Of a DNA stretch of 64,000 nt, positions 48,577 to 57,255 are shown piece after piece. The first letter of the stretch is position 1, and each line of letters begins with the position of its first letter. The position numbers and the translations under genes were made by a program. Location of the stretch: NCBI GenBank assembly GCA_013349405.1, contig DUZS01000013.1:23026-87025 (forward strand), read 5' to 3'. A model generated the notes under the pieces. The model was not told where the DNA came from. It did not search any database and saw nothing but the letters and a program-made list of their open reading frames with translations. This DNA is from Desulfuromonadales bacterium. GTDB taxonomy: Bacteria > Desulfobacterota > Desulfuromonadia > Geobacterales > Pseudopelobacteraceae.

Positions 48577-48897
48577 TTAATCCAAAGAGGTACGGAAGCG
48601 TTTTTTTTCTGACACGATGCGTTTTTCTGTGAGGCGATTTTCTTTTGTTCTTTTCGGCACACGAGTGGCGATACGTTTTTTGATAATGCGCTCACGACGT
48701 GCCAAAGCATGGCGCAGTCGTTCCATGGCAACTGCACGGTTTTGGAACTGGCTGCGATTCTCCGAAGCCTGAGCCACGATTCCGGTCGGCAGGTGGCGGA
48801 TTCGTACCGCTGAATCAGTGGTATTGCGGTGCTGTCCCCCCGGACCGGAGCCGCGGTAAAATTCGATTTTTATGTCAGCTTCATGGATTTCGATCAC
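48577..48897 (-). CDS. Release-factor-like protein with GGQ motif
   Basis: This 106-residue protein starts at a GTG ([25 protein letters not shown]). It contains only the RF-1 catalytic domain with '[24 protein letters not shown]', the GGQ loop that drives peptide release. A very basic tail follows ('[22 protein letters not shown]'). It lacks the codon-recognition domains of RF1/RF2. Related short proteins (ArfB, mitochondrial MTRFR) rescue stalled ribosomes, with the basic tail in the mRNA channel. A similar role is likely but unproven. It lies between gpsA and plsC with small gaps. Confidence 0.85.
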   Translation of the reverse strand: MIEIHEADIKIEFYRGSGPGGQHRNTTDSAVRIRHLPTGIVAQASENRSQFQNRAVAMERLRHALARRERIIKKRIATRVPKRTKENRLTEKRIVSEKKRFRTSLD

Positions 48898-48912
48898 AAA
48901 TTGGTTATCCTG

Positions 48913-49947
48913 CTACCCTTCTGCCTTCAAGTCACGGGCCATCAGTTCAATGACCGCCTGCCGCGCCGGTTTGTTCTCGTGCAGAATCTGGTAGGTCTTC
49001 TCCACGATCGGCATTTCGGCGCCACGCTTACGGGAGAGCTGATAAACGGACGCGGCGCTCTTGACCCCTTCTGCGACCATACGCATCTCGGCAAGAATAT
49101 CGGTCAGCATCATTCCCTGACCAAGCTTGAAGCCGACGGTACGGTTGCGGGAAAGATCACCGGTGCAGGTTAACACCAGATCTCCCATGCCGGCTAATCC
49201 CGAAAAGGTCGTGCTTTGCGCCCCCATGGTCTGTCCGAGACGGTTCATTTCTGCAAGGCCGCGTGTAATCAGGGCGGCTCGGGCGTTGTGGCCGAAGCCG
49301 AGGCCGTCGCAGATTCCGGCGGCAATGGCGATAACGTTTTTAACGGCCCCGCCCAGTTCGACACCGATAACATCACTATTGGTATAGACCCGGAGGCAGG
49401 GGCAGCTGAAAGCGGCCTGAACCCGCCCGGCTGCAGTGGCATTCCGTGACGCAGCGACTATCAGTGAGGGAAGTTCCTGAGCGACTTCGCGGGCAAAGGT
49501 CGGCCCGGAGAGTGCGACATACCGGGCCAGCGCATCGTCACCGAGCAACTCTCCGCATATGAGGGACACCGTCTGGAGGGTTTCCAGTTCAATCCCTTTT
49601 GAGGCATTGGCAATAATCGCGTCATGGGTAATATGGGGGGCCAGCTGTTTCAGCACACCGCGCATCACCTGAACCGGCGTTACCAGCAGCACAATGCTGC
49701 GTCCGCGTACGGCTTCCTCCAGGTCTCCCGTGCAGGCGAGAGTCGGGTGCAGGTTGATTCCGGGGAGATAGAGCGAATTGGTACGGCGTGCATTAATTTC
49801 CGCCACGAGTTCCGGCTCATATGCCCAGAGCACCGTATCATTGCCGTTAGCCGCCAGACGACCGGCTAACGCGGTACCCCAGCTGCCGCCACCGATAACG
49901 GCGATCCGTTCGATCTCTCTCGTTCTGCTCATTACCTCCTCATTCAT
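48913..49947 (-). CDS. gpsA: NAD(P)-dependent glycerol-3-phosphate dehydrogenase
   Basis: GpsA makes sn-glycerol-3-phosphate for phospholipid synthesis. It has 'IAVIGGGSWGTALAGRLA' (dinucleotide loop), 'VALSGPTFAREVAQELP', the catalytic 'ELGGAVKNVIAIAAGICDGLGFGHNARAALITRGLAEM' and 'TFSGLAGMGDLVLTCTG'. The start is uncertain. The ATG at 49947 overlaps the upstream stop by 8 bases and would be coupled; the one at 49932 has GGAGG only 2 bases away. The ORF-track start at 50025 is too long. About 340 residues is normal. Confidence 0.95.
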   Translation of the reverse strand: MNEEVMSRTREIERIAVIGGGSWGTALAGRLAANGNDTVLWAYEPELVAEINARRTNSLYLPGINLHPTLACTGDLEEAVRGRSIVLLVTPVQVMRGVLKQLAPHITHDAIIANASKGIELETLQTVSLICGELLGDDALARYVALSGPTFAREVAQELPSLIVAASRNATAAGRVQAAFSCPCLRVYTNSDVIGVELGGAVKNVIAIAAGICDGLGFGHNARAALITRGLAEMNRLGQTMGAQSTTFSGLAGMGDLVLTCTGDLSRNRTVGFKLGQGMMLTDILAEMRMVAEGVKSAASVYQLSRKRGAEMPIVEKTYQILHENKPARQAVIELMARDLKAEG

Positions 49948-51547
49948 CGAAGTCATCGTCATCAAATCCCTCCTCCAGACGCGGATCATATCCTTCCGCC
50001 AATGTCTGCCGGGCAGCGTCGACACTGTCCAGAATTAAACGCCGCACGAAAGGGTGACGAGCATCGGGTAGAAAATTGCCGACCAGACTTAATGCCGTCG
50101 CCAGGGTTTTTTGGACGGCGCTCTCGTCACTTTCGATCTGCTGAAGGTAATCGGCGGTCAGCAGCAGCCGCTTGATGATATCGGCACGCCTCGGTGCTAT
50201 CAGCGTGTCACAGCAGAGTGATATCTCCACTTCCAGGGCCTCCGGCGCTACGGAGTCCGGTTCGCCGTCCGTTTCTAACGCAGTGAAGCGATCAGCAACA
50301 TCATAGAGTGCCGTTTCGGTTAGGACCCACCCTTCAAGGCCAGGTTCATCAAGCAGGTCGTTGCTGGTGGCAACGTATCCCGGAATTTTTTCAACAATAT
50401 CTTCAAGATATGTGAGCTTGAACCGGGGAATATACACTTCCGGCCTGAGAACATCGGGGCGGAAGAGGCGCATATCAACGTAGAAATCGGGCGGGAGGTA
50501 AAAACCCCCTTCGCGGCTGCGGTGGAGTGCGTCACGGAGTGAAGCAAGAGCATACACTGAATCGACCGGCATGAGCATTTCGCCGCCGGCCACATCTTTT
50601 AATATGTGGCTATACTCCTTTTCATCCTTCATGCGATAGCTGATCGCGTTCAGCAGACCGTCACTCTCGCCGGTCAGAATCAGCATCGCAGCGAAGGCAT
50701 GGTCATCAAGCTGCCATGAGAACCAGAGGGTTCGTGAGCCGTAAAAGTCCACGGGGCCGGCATATACTTCATGAAACGGGAGCGGTTGCTGAAGAGTCTG
50801 CGGCAGTTCGAGCGCCTCACGGATGCCGGTGAATGAGAGGCGCAGGATATTTCGTCGGATCAGGTCGGTAAGATCCCCCGCAAGGCGTATTTCGGCGCGT
50901 TGCAGGACATCAAGGGCATAGCCGCACCGTGCCCGTCCCAAAGCTTTGATCGCTGCGCATGCGATTTCCTGCTTTTCGAAGGAGAGCAGTATTTCCAGCA
51001 GCGCCACCGCTTCGGCTGAGGCCTTTTCAGAAAGGCGCTGCATCATTTTTACGCGAAATTCGTCGGCAACATCGAGAAAACTGTCGATAAACCGGACAAG
51101 TCCGCGCTCATTATCACCCAGGCAGTCATCGACAAAACCTTCAAGAGTGGGGGAGCCATAGCCTGTCATGGCGGCGAAGGGGGGGGCGGTGACATCAATA
51201 CCGCTTTCGTGAAGCAGATCGAGGAGGGCCAGTTTGCCATCCTCTTCCAGATCCTTGCGCTGCAACGTGATCTGGATCAGCTGATCCATCCAAGCTGAGG
51301 CGTCAAAGAAATCAAGCATGCAGGTATAACGATACAGGGCGGTGCCGTTCTGCTCACGCCAGAGTTTGCGAACCAGTGGAGAAAGCGCCCGTTTGCCGGA
51401 TTTCTGCAGCCGCCTGCCGATGCGCTCCATCTGCTCACCGGTCAGGTCGTCCCGCTTGAGAAAATCCAGCAGTCGGTTGATACGACGCCGTTCCCGCAGA
51501 GTTTTGTCTATTTTTAGGGGGAGGGTCATGTTTTTACGTGCCTTCAT
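49940..51547 (-). CDS. HEAT-like repeat protein of unknown function
   Basis: The 535 residues have many alpha-helical pairs in the first 260 ('VALLEILLSFEKQEIACAAIKALGRARCGYALDVL'), which look like HEAT repeats. A mixed domain follows ('LWFSWQLDDHAFAAMLILTGESDGLLNAISYRMKDEKEY'), and a very acidic end ('RLEEGFDDDDFDE'). It has no signal peptide, so it is cytoplasmic. The ATG at 51529 (MTLPLKIDKTL) is an alternative start. It overlaps gpsA by a few bases and leads the minus-strand run to rnj. Confidence 0.72.
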   Translation of the reverse strand: MKARKNMTLPLKIDKTLRERRRINRLLDFLKRDDLTGEQMERIGRRLQKSGKRALSPLVRKLWREQNGTALYRYTCMLDFFDASAWMDQLIQITLQRKDLEEDGKLALLDLLHESGIDVTAPPFAAMTGYGSPTLEGFVDDCLGDNERGLVRFIDSFLDVADEFRVKMMQRLSEKASAEAVALLEILLSFEKQEIACAAIKALGRARCGYALDVLQRAEIRLAGDLTDLIRRNILRLSFTGIREALELPQTLQQPLPFHEVYAGPVDFYGSRTLWFSWQLDDHAFAAMLILTGESDGLLNAISYRMKDEKEYSHILKDVAGGEMLMPVDSVYALASLRDALHRSREGGFYLPPDFYVDMRLFRPDVLRPEVYIPRFKLTYLEDIVEKIPGYVATSNDLLDEPGLEGWVLTETALYDVADRFTALETDGEPDSVAPEALEVEISLCCDTLIAPRRADIIKRLLLTADYLQQIESDESAVQKTLATALSLVGNFLPDARHPFVRRLILDSVDAARQTLAEGYDPRLEEGFDDDDFDE

Positions 51548-51628
51548 ACCTTTTTCGTCAGCGGAAGGACTTTATCACACGAACCTATTGAAGGCAATCA
51601 TGTCTGCAAATCATTGTCTGCAAATAAG

Positions 51629-52750
51629 TTACAAGACCGGCTTGCCAACAATTTTAGAGAGCAGGACGATGGCGTCACCCGTGTCGACAACGCCATTCGG
51701 CACTGATATGCCATTTATAACGGGAGCCACATCAAGCCGAGCTACCTGCTCCGCAGTCGGTGTTACTTTTCCGGAGCCGATCTGAAGTGCGAGCAGGGCA
51801 TCGGATAACGTAGTACCGCCTGTGACCGGCAGGATAATGGTGGTTGCGGCAGAACGGCTGCCGGAGACGTTGCCGGCGGCATCTTTGGCCCAGGCGTAGG
51901 CGGTCTTGCTGCCTTCTCCGGAGAAAGTGAAGCTTGTCGGTGCGGTGACAGACCAACCGGGTGCAGTTGCCGCCGGTGTTGTGGCGCTTTCGCTGATCAG
52001 GTAGCCGGTGACACCGATGGCGTCGCTGGCGCTAATTCCGGTGACCGGAACAGTCAGTGCTGCGGCGGTGGACGGCAGGGAAAAGGTGGTCACCGTCGGG
52101 GCGGTAACATCCGGAATCGGATTGTTCACCGTCACAGATACGGAGGAGGATTGTGCGAAGTTGCCGGCACTGTCTCGGGCGATGGCCATCAAGGTGCAGT
52201 TACCGTTGACAAAAGAAGTCGTGTTCCAGCTGAACGCATAAGGGGCCGTGTTGCTTGCAAACAGGAGCGCGCCGTTACGGTAAAACTCTACCATGCTCAC
52301 TCCGACGTTATCACTGGCGCTGGCTGTAATCGCTACGGTGCCGCTTACGTCTGTATTAGCGGCGGGAGAGGTGAGAGAGATAGAGGGAGGGACCGCTTCA
52401 AGGACTGCAACTACATTGGAATAGGGACTTTCAAGCCCTGATGTGTCATAGGCGGTAACGGCAACATAGTACGTCCGGTTGGGATCAAGACCGCTGATGG
52501 TCGCTGTGGTCAGATTGTGAACATCGACAGGAGAGGTGCCTTCGACAGCACCGACGCCGTCAAAAGGGAGCGAGGAGGAGTCCGCTGTATAGTACACCTT
52601 GTAACCGCCCAGATCGGGCTCACTGTTTGCGTCCCATGAAAGTGTCACAGTCTCTGCAAAACAGATTGTTTGCCCGACGAGAAGGCTCGTTATGATGACA
52701 TAAAATATAAGCGCAGATAATGTGCAACGGCTGTAGCATGTGTTAGACAT
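51629..52750 (-). CDS. Secreted FN3/Ig protein with dockerin-like C-terminus, riboswitch-controlled
   Basis: The 373 residues have a signal peptide (about 10-31, 'SALIFYVIITSLLVGQTICFA') and an FN3 module (33-118, 'VTLSWDANSEPDLGGYKVYY'). Two Ig-like modules follow (120-212 and 215-305); the second, 'GVTGYLISESATTPAATAPGW', is homologous to a module near the end of the giant 21.6-kb protein. The dockerin-like end (312-373) reads 'LSDALLALQIGSGKVTP...VDTGDAIVLLSKIVG'. There is no enzyme motif, so it is probably a surface structural or binding protein. GAGGG lies 4 bases before the ATG, just after the second riboswitch terminator. The gene stands alone. Confidence 0.88.
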   Translation of the reverse strand: MSNTCYSRCTLSALIFYVIITSLLVGQTICFAETVTLSWDANSEPDLGGYKVYYTADSSSLPFDGVGAVEGTSPVDVHNLTTATISGLDPNRTYYVAVTAYDTSGLESPYSNVVAVLEAVPPSISLTSPAANTDVSGTVAITASASDNVGVSMVEFYRNGALLFASNTAPYAFSWNTTSFVNGNCTLMAIARDSAGNFAQSSSVSVTVNNPIPDVTAPTVTTFSLPSTAAALTVPVTGISASDAIGVTGYLISESATTPAATAPGWSVTAPTSFTFSGEGSKTAYAWAKDAAGNVSGSRSAATTIILPVTGGTTLSDALLALQIGSGKVTPTAEQVARLDVAPVINGISVPNGVVDTGDAIVLLSKIVGKPVL

Positions 52751-52767
52751 AAGTCCCTCTATAAGAC

Positions 52768-52812
52768 AAAAAAGCGGGTCGTCGATACCTGTGCAGTAAT
52801 TCGGCGACCCGG
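52768..52812 (-). terminator. Riboswitch terminator, gene-proximal copy
   Basis: On the minus strand 'ccgggtcgccg' can pair with 'cgacgacccg', followed by a run of six T. The 5' arm is part of the aptamer's conserved 3' segment, so ligand binding and termination should exclude each other. It ends 18 bases before the start codon. Confidence 0.8.
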
Positions 52813-52877
52813 CTGTCTCTAAGAGACCCTGTAGGCTTTCCGTCCCATCCTCACGGATGGTTTAGTATTTTCGTGTA
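52800..52877 (-). ncRNA. GEMM-I riboswitch aptamer, gene-proximal copy
   Basis: On the minus strand the core reads 'AAACCA', a stem capped by a GUGA tetraloop, 'TGGGACG', 'AAAGCC', a second hairpin (GTCTC/GAGAC), and 'AGCCGGGTCGCCGA'. This is the GEMM-I order and matches the Vibrio Vc2 aptamer position by position. The base equivalent to Vc2 G20 is A (TACT before AAACC), and the A47 equivalent is kept. A20 marks the GEMM-Ib type described from Geobacter, which prefers 3',3'-cGAMP, although some members also bind c-di-GMP. Confidence 0.87.
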
Positions 52878-52885
52878 CCACAAAT

Positions 52886-52930
52886 AAAAAACCGGGTCGT
52901 CGACACCAGTACGGTAATTCGGCAACCCGG
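52886..52930 (-). terminator. Riboswitch terminator, promoter-proximal copy
   Basis: On the minus strand 'ccgggttgccg' pairs with 'cgacgacccgg', followed by six T. The plan is the same as in the other copy, so transcription must pass two ligand-gated stops in series. Confidence 0.8.
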
Positions 52931-52995
52931 CTGTCTCCAAGAGACCCTGTAGGCTTTCCGTCCCATCCTCGCGGATGGTTTAGTATTTTCGTGTA
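52918..52995 (-). ncRNA. GEMM-I riboswitch aptamer, promoter-proximal copy
   Basis: It has the same conserved core as the downstream copy, offset by 118 bases: AAACCA, a GCGA-capped stem, TGGGACG, AAAGCC and AGCCGGGTTGCCGA. A is again found at the G20-equivalent position. Differences between the copies are mostly in stem and loop positions and keep pairing, which suggests both are under selection. Confidence 0.87.
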
Positions 52996-53010
52996 CCAAA
53001 ATTTTAATCC

Positions 53011-53039
53011 TGTCTACACGGTATAGTGTGGTTAGTCAA
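53011..53039 (-). promoter_or_regulatory. Probable promoter of the riboswitch-controlled gene
   Basis: On the minus strand TTGACT and TAGACA are spaced by 17 bases, which would start transcription about 10 bases before the first aptamer. An imperfect palindrome, 'acactataccgtgt', lies in the spacer and might bind a regulator. Confidence 0.5.
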
Positions 53040-53105
53040 TCAATAATTTTGCCAATAATTTTGCCGGATCTATAATAAATACTTACATATAAGATAGATA
53101 CAGTT

Positions 53106-54596
53106 TCATGGGGTTGCCCACCCTTTTGCCCGCTCAAGTGCTCTGCTCCAGCAATTGCGCAGCTCTGCCGCCTCACTTCGCTCCATGGCCGGAGTAAAGG
53201 TCCGTTCCACCTTCCAGAACCGGCCGATCTCAGCGCGATCACGCCAATAGCCGATTGCCAGACCGGCCAGGTAGGCTGCTCCGAGTGCGGTCGTCTCCCG
53301 CACCTGTGGCCGCACGACCGGAACGCCGAGGAGATCTGCCTGAAACTGCATCAGCAGATCATTGTCAGTGGCTCCGCCATCCACCCGCAGTTCGGTCAGC
53401 GGAGTGCCGGAGTCCTTTTCCATCGCTTCGAGTAGATCGGCACTCTGAAAGGCGATGCTTTCCAGAGTGGCCCGGGCAAGGTGCGCCGCCGTAGTGCCAC
53501 GCGTGATGCCTAGTATGGCGCCGCGAGCGTACGGATCCCACTGCGGGGCGCCGAGGCCGGTAAAGGCGGGAACGAGGTAGACGCCGCCGTTGTCGGGCAC
53601 CGATGCGGCCAGAGCTTCGACCTCACCTGAGGAACGGATGATGCCGAGGCCATCACGCAGCCACTGCACTGCCGCACCGGCGGAGAAAACGCTCCCTTCA
53701 AGGGCGTATTCAGTCTCCCCGTCGAGCCGGCAGGCGACGGTGGAGATGAGATTCTGCCCGGAGGTAACCGGACGCCCGCCGGTATGCATCAGCATGAAAC
53801 AGCCGGTGCCGTAGGTGTTCTTGACCATGCCGGGGCGATCGCAGAGCTGGCCGAACAGCGCCGCCTGCTGGTCACCGGCGATGCCGGCAATCGGTATCCG
53901 TGACGCGAAAAAACGGGCTGCGGTCTCACCGTAGACAGCGCTGGAGTCGACTACTTCAGGGAGAACTGCTGCCGGGATCCTCAACAGTTCCAGAAGCTCC
54001 GGATCCCAGGCTCCGGTGTGGATATTGAACAGCAGCGTCCGTGAAGCGTTGCTGGCGTCAGTCAGGTGCCGCTCTCCTCCGGTCAGGTTCCAGACGAGCC
54101 AGGAATCGATCGTACCGAAGGCCAGTTCTCCCGCTTCTGCCCTCGTGCGAGCGCCCGGAACGTGATCAAGAATCCAGGCCAGCTTGGTGCCGGAGAAATA
54201 GGGGTCGAGCAGCAGTCCGGTTCGGGCGCGAAAGAGCGGCTCATGCCCCTGGCGCCTGAGAAGATCACACTCGCCAGCGGTGCGCCGGTCCTGCCAGACA
54301 ATCGCATTGTGGATCGGTTTTCCGCTCCGGCGGTCCCAGACGACTGTTGTTTCACGCTGGTTGGTGATGCCGATGGCGGCAATGTCAGCGGCGGCTGCAC
54401 CGGCACGGGCAACGGCCTCGATGGCCACACCAAGCTGTGAGGCCCAGATCTCCTCCGCGTCATGTTCAACGAGGCCGGGTGCGGGAAATATCTGGCGGAA
54501 CTCTTTCTGAGCAAGGCCGCGAACGGTGCCATCATGGTCAAACACGAGGGCACGGGAACTGGTTGTTCCCTGGTCAAGGGCGAGGATGAAGCTCAT
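53106..54596 (-). CDS. glpK: Glycerol kinase
   Basis: This 496-residue GlpK has normal length. It phosphorylates glycerol with ATP. It has '[17 protein letters not shown]', '[14 protein letters not shown]', '[12 protein letters not shown]', '[15 protein letters not shown]' and '[19 protein letters not shown]'. The motif usually read 'PGWVEHD' is 'PGLVEHD' here. Its ATG overlaps the stop of the polyferredoxin gene by 4 bases, so it is the last gene of a DUF362-polyferredoxin-glpK operon. No glycerol facilitator (glpF) is nearby. Confidence 0.95.
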   Translation of the reverse strand: MSFILALDQGTTSSRALVFDHDGTVRGLAQKEFRQIFPAPGLVEHDAEEIWASQLGVAIEAVARAGAAAADIAAIGITNQRETTVVWDRRSGKPIHNAIVWQDRRTAGECDLLRRQGHEPLFRARTGLLLDPYFSGTKLAWILDHVPGARTRAEAGELAFGTIDSWLVWNLTGGERHLTDASNASRTLLFNIHTGAWDPELLELLRIPAAVLPEVVDSSAVYGETAARFFASRIPIAGIAGDQQAALFGQLCDRPGMVKNTYGTGCFMLMHTGGRPVTSGQNLISTVACRLDGETEYALEGSVFSAGAAVQWLRDGLGIIRSSGEVEALAASVPDNGGVYLVPAFTGLGAPQWDPYARGAILGITRGTTAAHLARATLESIAFQSADLLEAMEKDSGTPLTELRVDGGATDNDLLMQFQADLLGVPVVRPQVRETTALGAAYLAGLAIGYWRDRAEIGRFWKVERTFTPAMERSEAAELRNCWSRALERAKGWATP

Positions 54597-56146
54597 TGTC
54601 CATAACCTCCGTTATTTTGTTGTTCCGGTTTGCCTGCCGTCGGAGGGATCGGCGTGCGATTATTTACGGCAAAGACCTCGATACCGGCCTTGGTCTCCAG
54701 TGGGCAGACATTTTCGCAGATGCCGCAGCCGTTGCAGATCTCCTCAACGAGATACGGCTCTTTAACGGTTCGCGGCAGACCGTCAAGCCCGACCACCGTG
54801 ACGGAACGGGAGCGGATCGCTTTATCCGGAATCGGGCAGTGCTCTTCACAGACGATGCAGTCGATCTTGCGGGCAAACGGGAGACAGTGGTTTTTATCGA
54901 ACACCGCCTTGCCGATTACTTCCCGTTTTTTTGCCTCCAGCGGAAGAGCCGGGATAGCTCCGGTCGGGCAGACCTGGCCGCAGAGGGTGCAGTTGTACTC
55001 GCAATAGCCGAGTCGCGGAATGACCTGAGGGGTGAAAATGCCCTCCAGTCCGGCTTGATAGGTCGCCGGATAAAGGGCGTTTTTCAGGCAGACCTTCATG
55101 CATTCGCCACAGCGGACGCATTTTTTTAGAAAATCATTCTCGTTCTGTACCCCTGGAGGTCGCAGCAGTCGCGACTCTTTTTCGGGAGGACGGAAACGCG
55201 TCGGCACGGCCAGCAGCAGGCCTCCCGCAAAGCCTCCGAGCAGCAATCGCCGCTCCGGAAGGAGCGGCCCGGTGACACTCACTGATTTTCGGAGGCGGAA
55301 TGATATCCTGTCGTGGGGACAGCCCCGGTGGCACGCCATGCAGAGGGTACATTCCTCTTTGCGCAGCGTGTCCTGATCAAAGCCGGTCGGACAAAGCTCG
55401 CGGCACTGCCCGCAGTCACTGCACAATCCGCCCGGTGTCCGCTCGAACAGGGAAAAGCGTCCCAGCCAGCCGAGCAGTGTGCCGAGCGGGCAGAGGTTTC
55501 GGCACCAGTTGCGGGTTTCATACCGTTCCAGGGCGATAATGCCGAGAAGGGTGGCGGCAGAAAGGAGCGCCAGGGGATACATCGTGTCGCGAAAGGGGAG
55601 CAGATTGTCACGGATCAGCGCGTAGGCCGGCGCGACGGCATCACGCCGTTCGCCAATGATCCGGTACAGACCGACCCACCACTCCCTGGCGGCGCTGCCG
55701 AGCAACGGATAAAGAAAAAATGTCAGGCCGCGCAGCAGAATGGCGATCGGATCGAGCAAGCCGCTCAAGTTGAGGTTGACCAGTGATGCTGAGAGCAGCG
55801 GCAGCAGCAGCCAGTATTTGGTGGTGCCCTTGAGCGCACGGATTGGCACACTCTTTTTGATGCGCGTGGTCACCAGATCGAGGATGGTACCGAGTGGACA
55901 GATCCAGCCGCAGAAAAAACGTCCGAGTAAAAGCGTCGCCACAGCCATCAGCAGCGCCGGAAATAACAGCCATGTCCATGATTTTGCTGCCAGCAGGTAG
56001 CTGATCAGGACCAGGGGGTTGGCGCGAAAGAACGAATTGACCGCTGCATTGATCTCATCGCGGCCACGGTACTCGGTCTGAACGAACAGGAGCAGAAAGA
56101 GAGCAAGGAAGAGTAGCTGGCATATGCGGGCAGGCGTGGGTTTCAC
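54593..56146 (-). CDS. Membrane polyferredoxin, NapH/MauN-like with extra 4Fe-4S domain
   Basis: The 517 residues have about five N-terminal membrane helices with NapH-type motifs '[14 protein letters not shown]' and '[13 protein letters not shown]'. Ferredoxin clusters follow ('[14 protein letters not shown]', '[13 protein letters not shown]'), then a second soluble half with '[14 protein letters not shown]', '[13 protein letters not shown]', '[11 protein letters not shown]' and '[14 protein letters not shown]'. At least five 4Fe-4S sites are likely. It looks like a NapH-type membrane protein joined to a NapG/MauM-type ferredoxin, an electron path between quinones and a partner. It follows the Tat-type DUF362 gene by 3 bases. 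Confidence 0.92.
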   Translation of the reverse strand: MKPTPARICQLLFLALFLLLFVQTEYRGRDEINAAVNSFFRANPLVLISYLLAAKSWTWLLFPALLMAVATLLLGRFFCGWICPLGTILDLVTTRIKKSVPIRALKGTTKYWLLLPLLSASLVNLNLSGLLDPIAILLRGLTFFLYPLLGSAAREWWVGLYRIIGERRDAVAPAYALIRDNLLPFRDTMYPLALLSAATLLGIIALERYETRNWCRNLCPLGTLLGWLGRFSLFERTPGGLCSDCGQCRELCPTGFDQDTLRKEECTLCMACHRGCPHDRISFRLRKSVSVTGPLLPERRLLLGGFAGGLLLAVPTRFRPPEKESRLLRPPGVQNENDFLKKCVRCGECMKVCLKNALYPATYQAGLEGIFTPQVIPRLGYCEYNCTLCGQVCPTGAIPALPLEAKKREVIGKAVFDKNHCLPFARKIDCIVCEEHCPIPDKAIRSRSVTVVGLDGLPRTVKEPYLVEEICNGCGICENVCPLETKAGIEVFAVNNRTPIPPTAGKPEQQNNGGYGQ

Positions 56147-56149
56147 CGT

Positions 56150-57034
56150 CTACGCCTTGACAACCTTGATTTTATCGAGGTTCATTTCGCCGAGGCCCCG
56201 TTTGTAGGCGGCAACAGTCACCGGAATATCGGCCGGTTTCATGCCGAACAGCGTTGTCGCATAGGCGTCTGCTGCGACGATATCGGTGGAGGCGATGACC
56301 TTGTTAAGCACCTTGACGTCGGCGATATTGCCACCCTGCGGGCCGTGGGCGGTCAGAATGCGGGTCGCATCGATGATGGTAAGATGACTCTTGAAATGTG
56401 CGTTGAGATCTGCTAGAGCGACATCGATAGTGCGGTGGATATAGCCACGACTGCCCCCCATGATGCCCATAATATTCTTCAATCCAAGCGTCAGTTTGGA
56501 GAGTCCGTGGTGCTTCGCTACCGGAACATTGATATAGACATTCGCCGAAAGCGCTTCATCATACAGTTCCCATTCTTTGAGAAACTGGCCATTCAGCGTG
56601 ACTTTTTTGAACCGCTCCGTTTCAATCTGCTTGCACTCGACACCCTTCATGCCTTTCAGGGCGCCCTCAATGCCGCTGTTGACATAGCAGCGACGCGAGT
56701 CATTGCAGGTGTTATCAAACACTTTGACCTTTTTTGCCCCCGCCGCCAGACACTCCTCCACGACCGCCCGTACCACCAGCGGGTGGGTATTAGCGGCAAG
56801 ATCGCTGGAGCGATCCCACCCCATATTTGGCTTTACCACGACGACATCGCCCGGCTTGACAAACCTGCTCATTCCGCCGACTGCGTTGATGGCCTTCCGG
56901 GTAATTGCAGGGTAATCGGTGCCTTCCGCAACAGCTACCAGAGGCTGCTCATTGGCCGCGAAAACATCTGTAACCAGAACAGGGCCGAGTAATACTGCAC
57001 TGCCGGTAGCCTTGATAAACGTTCGTCTGTCCAT
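56150..57034 (-). CDS. DUF362 protein with Tat-type signal
   Basis: This protein is about 294 residues from the ATG at 57034, with AGGAGG 5 bases before it. The N-terminus 'MDRRTFIKATGSAVLLGPVLV' has a twin-arginine motif (RRTFIK), so a folded, probably cofactor-bearing protein is exported. The DUF362 body has 'GDVVVVKPNMGWDRSS', 'VKVFDNTCNDSRRCYVNSG' and 'INVPVAKHHGLSKLTLGLKNIMG'. DUF362 proteins are often fused to ferredoxin domains; this one lacks them, but the next gene encodes a polyferredoxin. Together they may form an envelope redox unit. Confidence 0.87.
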   Translation of the reverse strand: MDRRTFIKATGSAVLLGPVLVTDVFAANEQPLVAVAEGTDYPAITRKAINAVGGMSRFVKPGDVVVVKPNMGWDRSSDLAANTHPLVVRAVVEECLAAGAKKVKVFDNTCNDSRRCYVNSGIEGALKGMKGVECKQIETERFKKVTLNGQFLKEWELYDEALSANVYINVPVAKHHGLSKLTLGLKNIMGIMGGSRGYIHRTIDVALADLNAHFKSHLTIIDATRILTAHGPQGGNIADVKVLNKVIASTDIVAADAYATTLFGMKPADIPVTVAAYKRGLGEMNLDKIKVVKA

Positions 57035-57149
57035 GTAATCCTCCTGAGCAATTGTAGGAAAAAAGGTTTGTGCCCCGGATTGTACTCTTCCGGATGGATA
57101 TTTCAAGCGCTCTTACACATATAAAAAATTGAGCGGTTTTTCAGGTTGC

Positions 57150-57179
57150 GTGGCAGGTATATTTGCACTACCATGCCAC
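57150..57179. other. Hairpin upstream of the gcv genes
   Basis: 'gtggcaggta' can pair with 'taccatgccac' with one bulged base and a 9-base loop. It lies in the 221-base gap between the divergent DUF362 and gcvT genes. The gap has no recognisable glycine riboswitch core. The hairpin's role is unknown. Confidence 0.35.
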
Positions 57180-57255
57180 CACATTTTTCAGCCCGTAATA
57201 AAAAGTATCCCCAGCTCAGCCCCATATAATTTCATAGCGAGGAGTACCCGTAAAA

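Noticed and set aside
57151-57167. Sigma-54-like 'tggcaggtatatttgc' before gcvT
   Set aside because: The GG and GC pairs are 11 bases apart and not 10, and the -24 box lacks the final C.
57035-57255. Possible glycine riboswitch upstream of gcvT
   Set aside because: No glycine-aptamer core or tandem pair could be found on the plus strand; only a simple hairpin is present.
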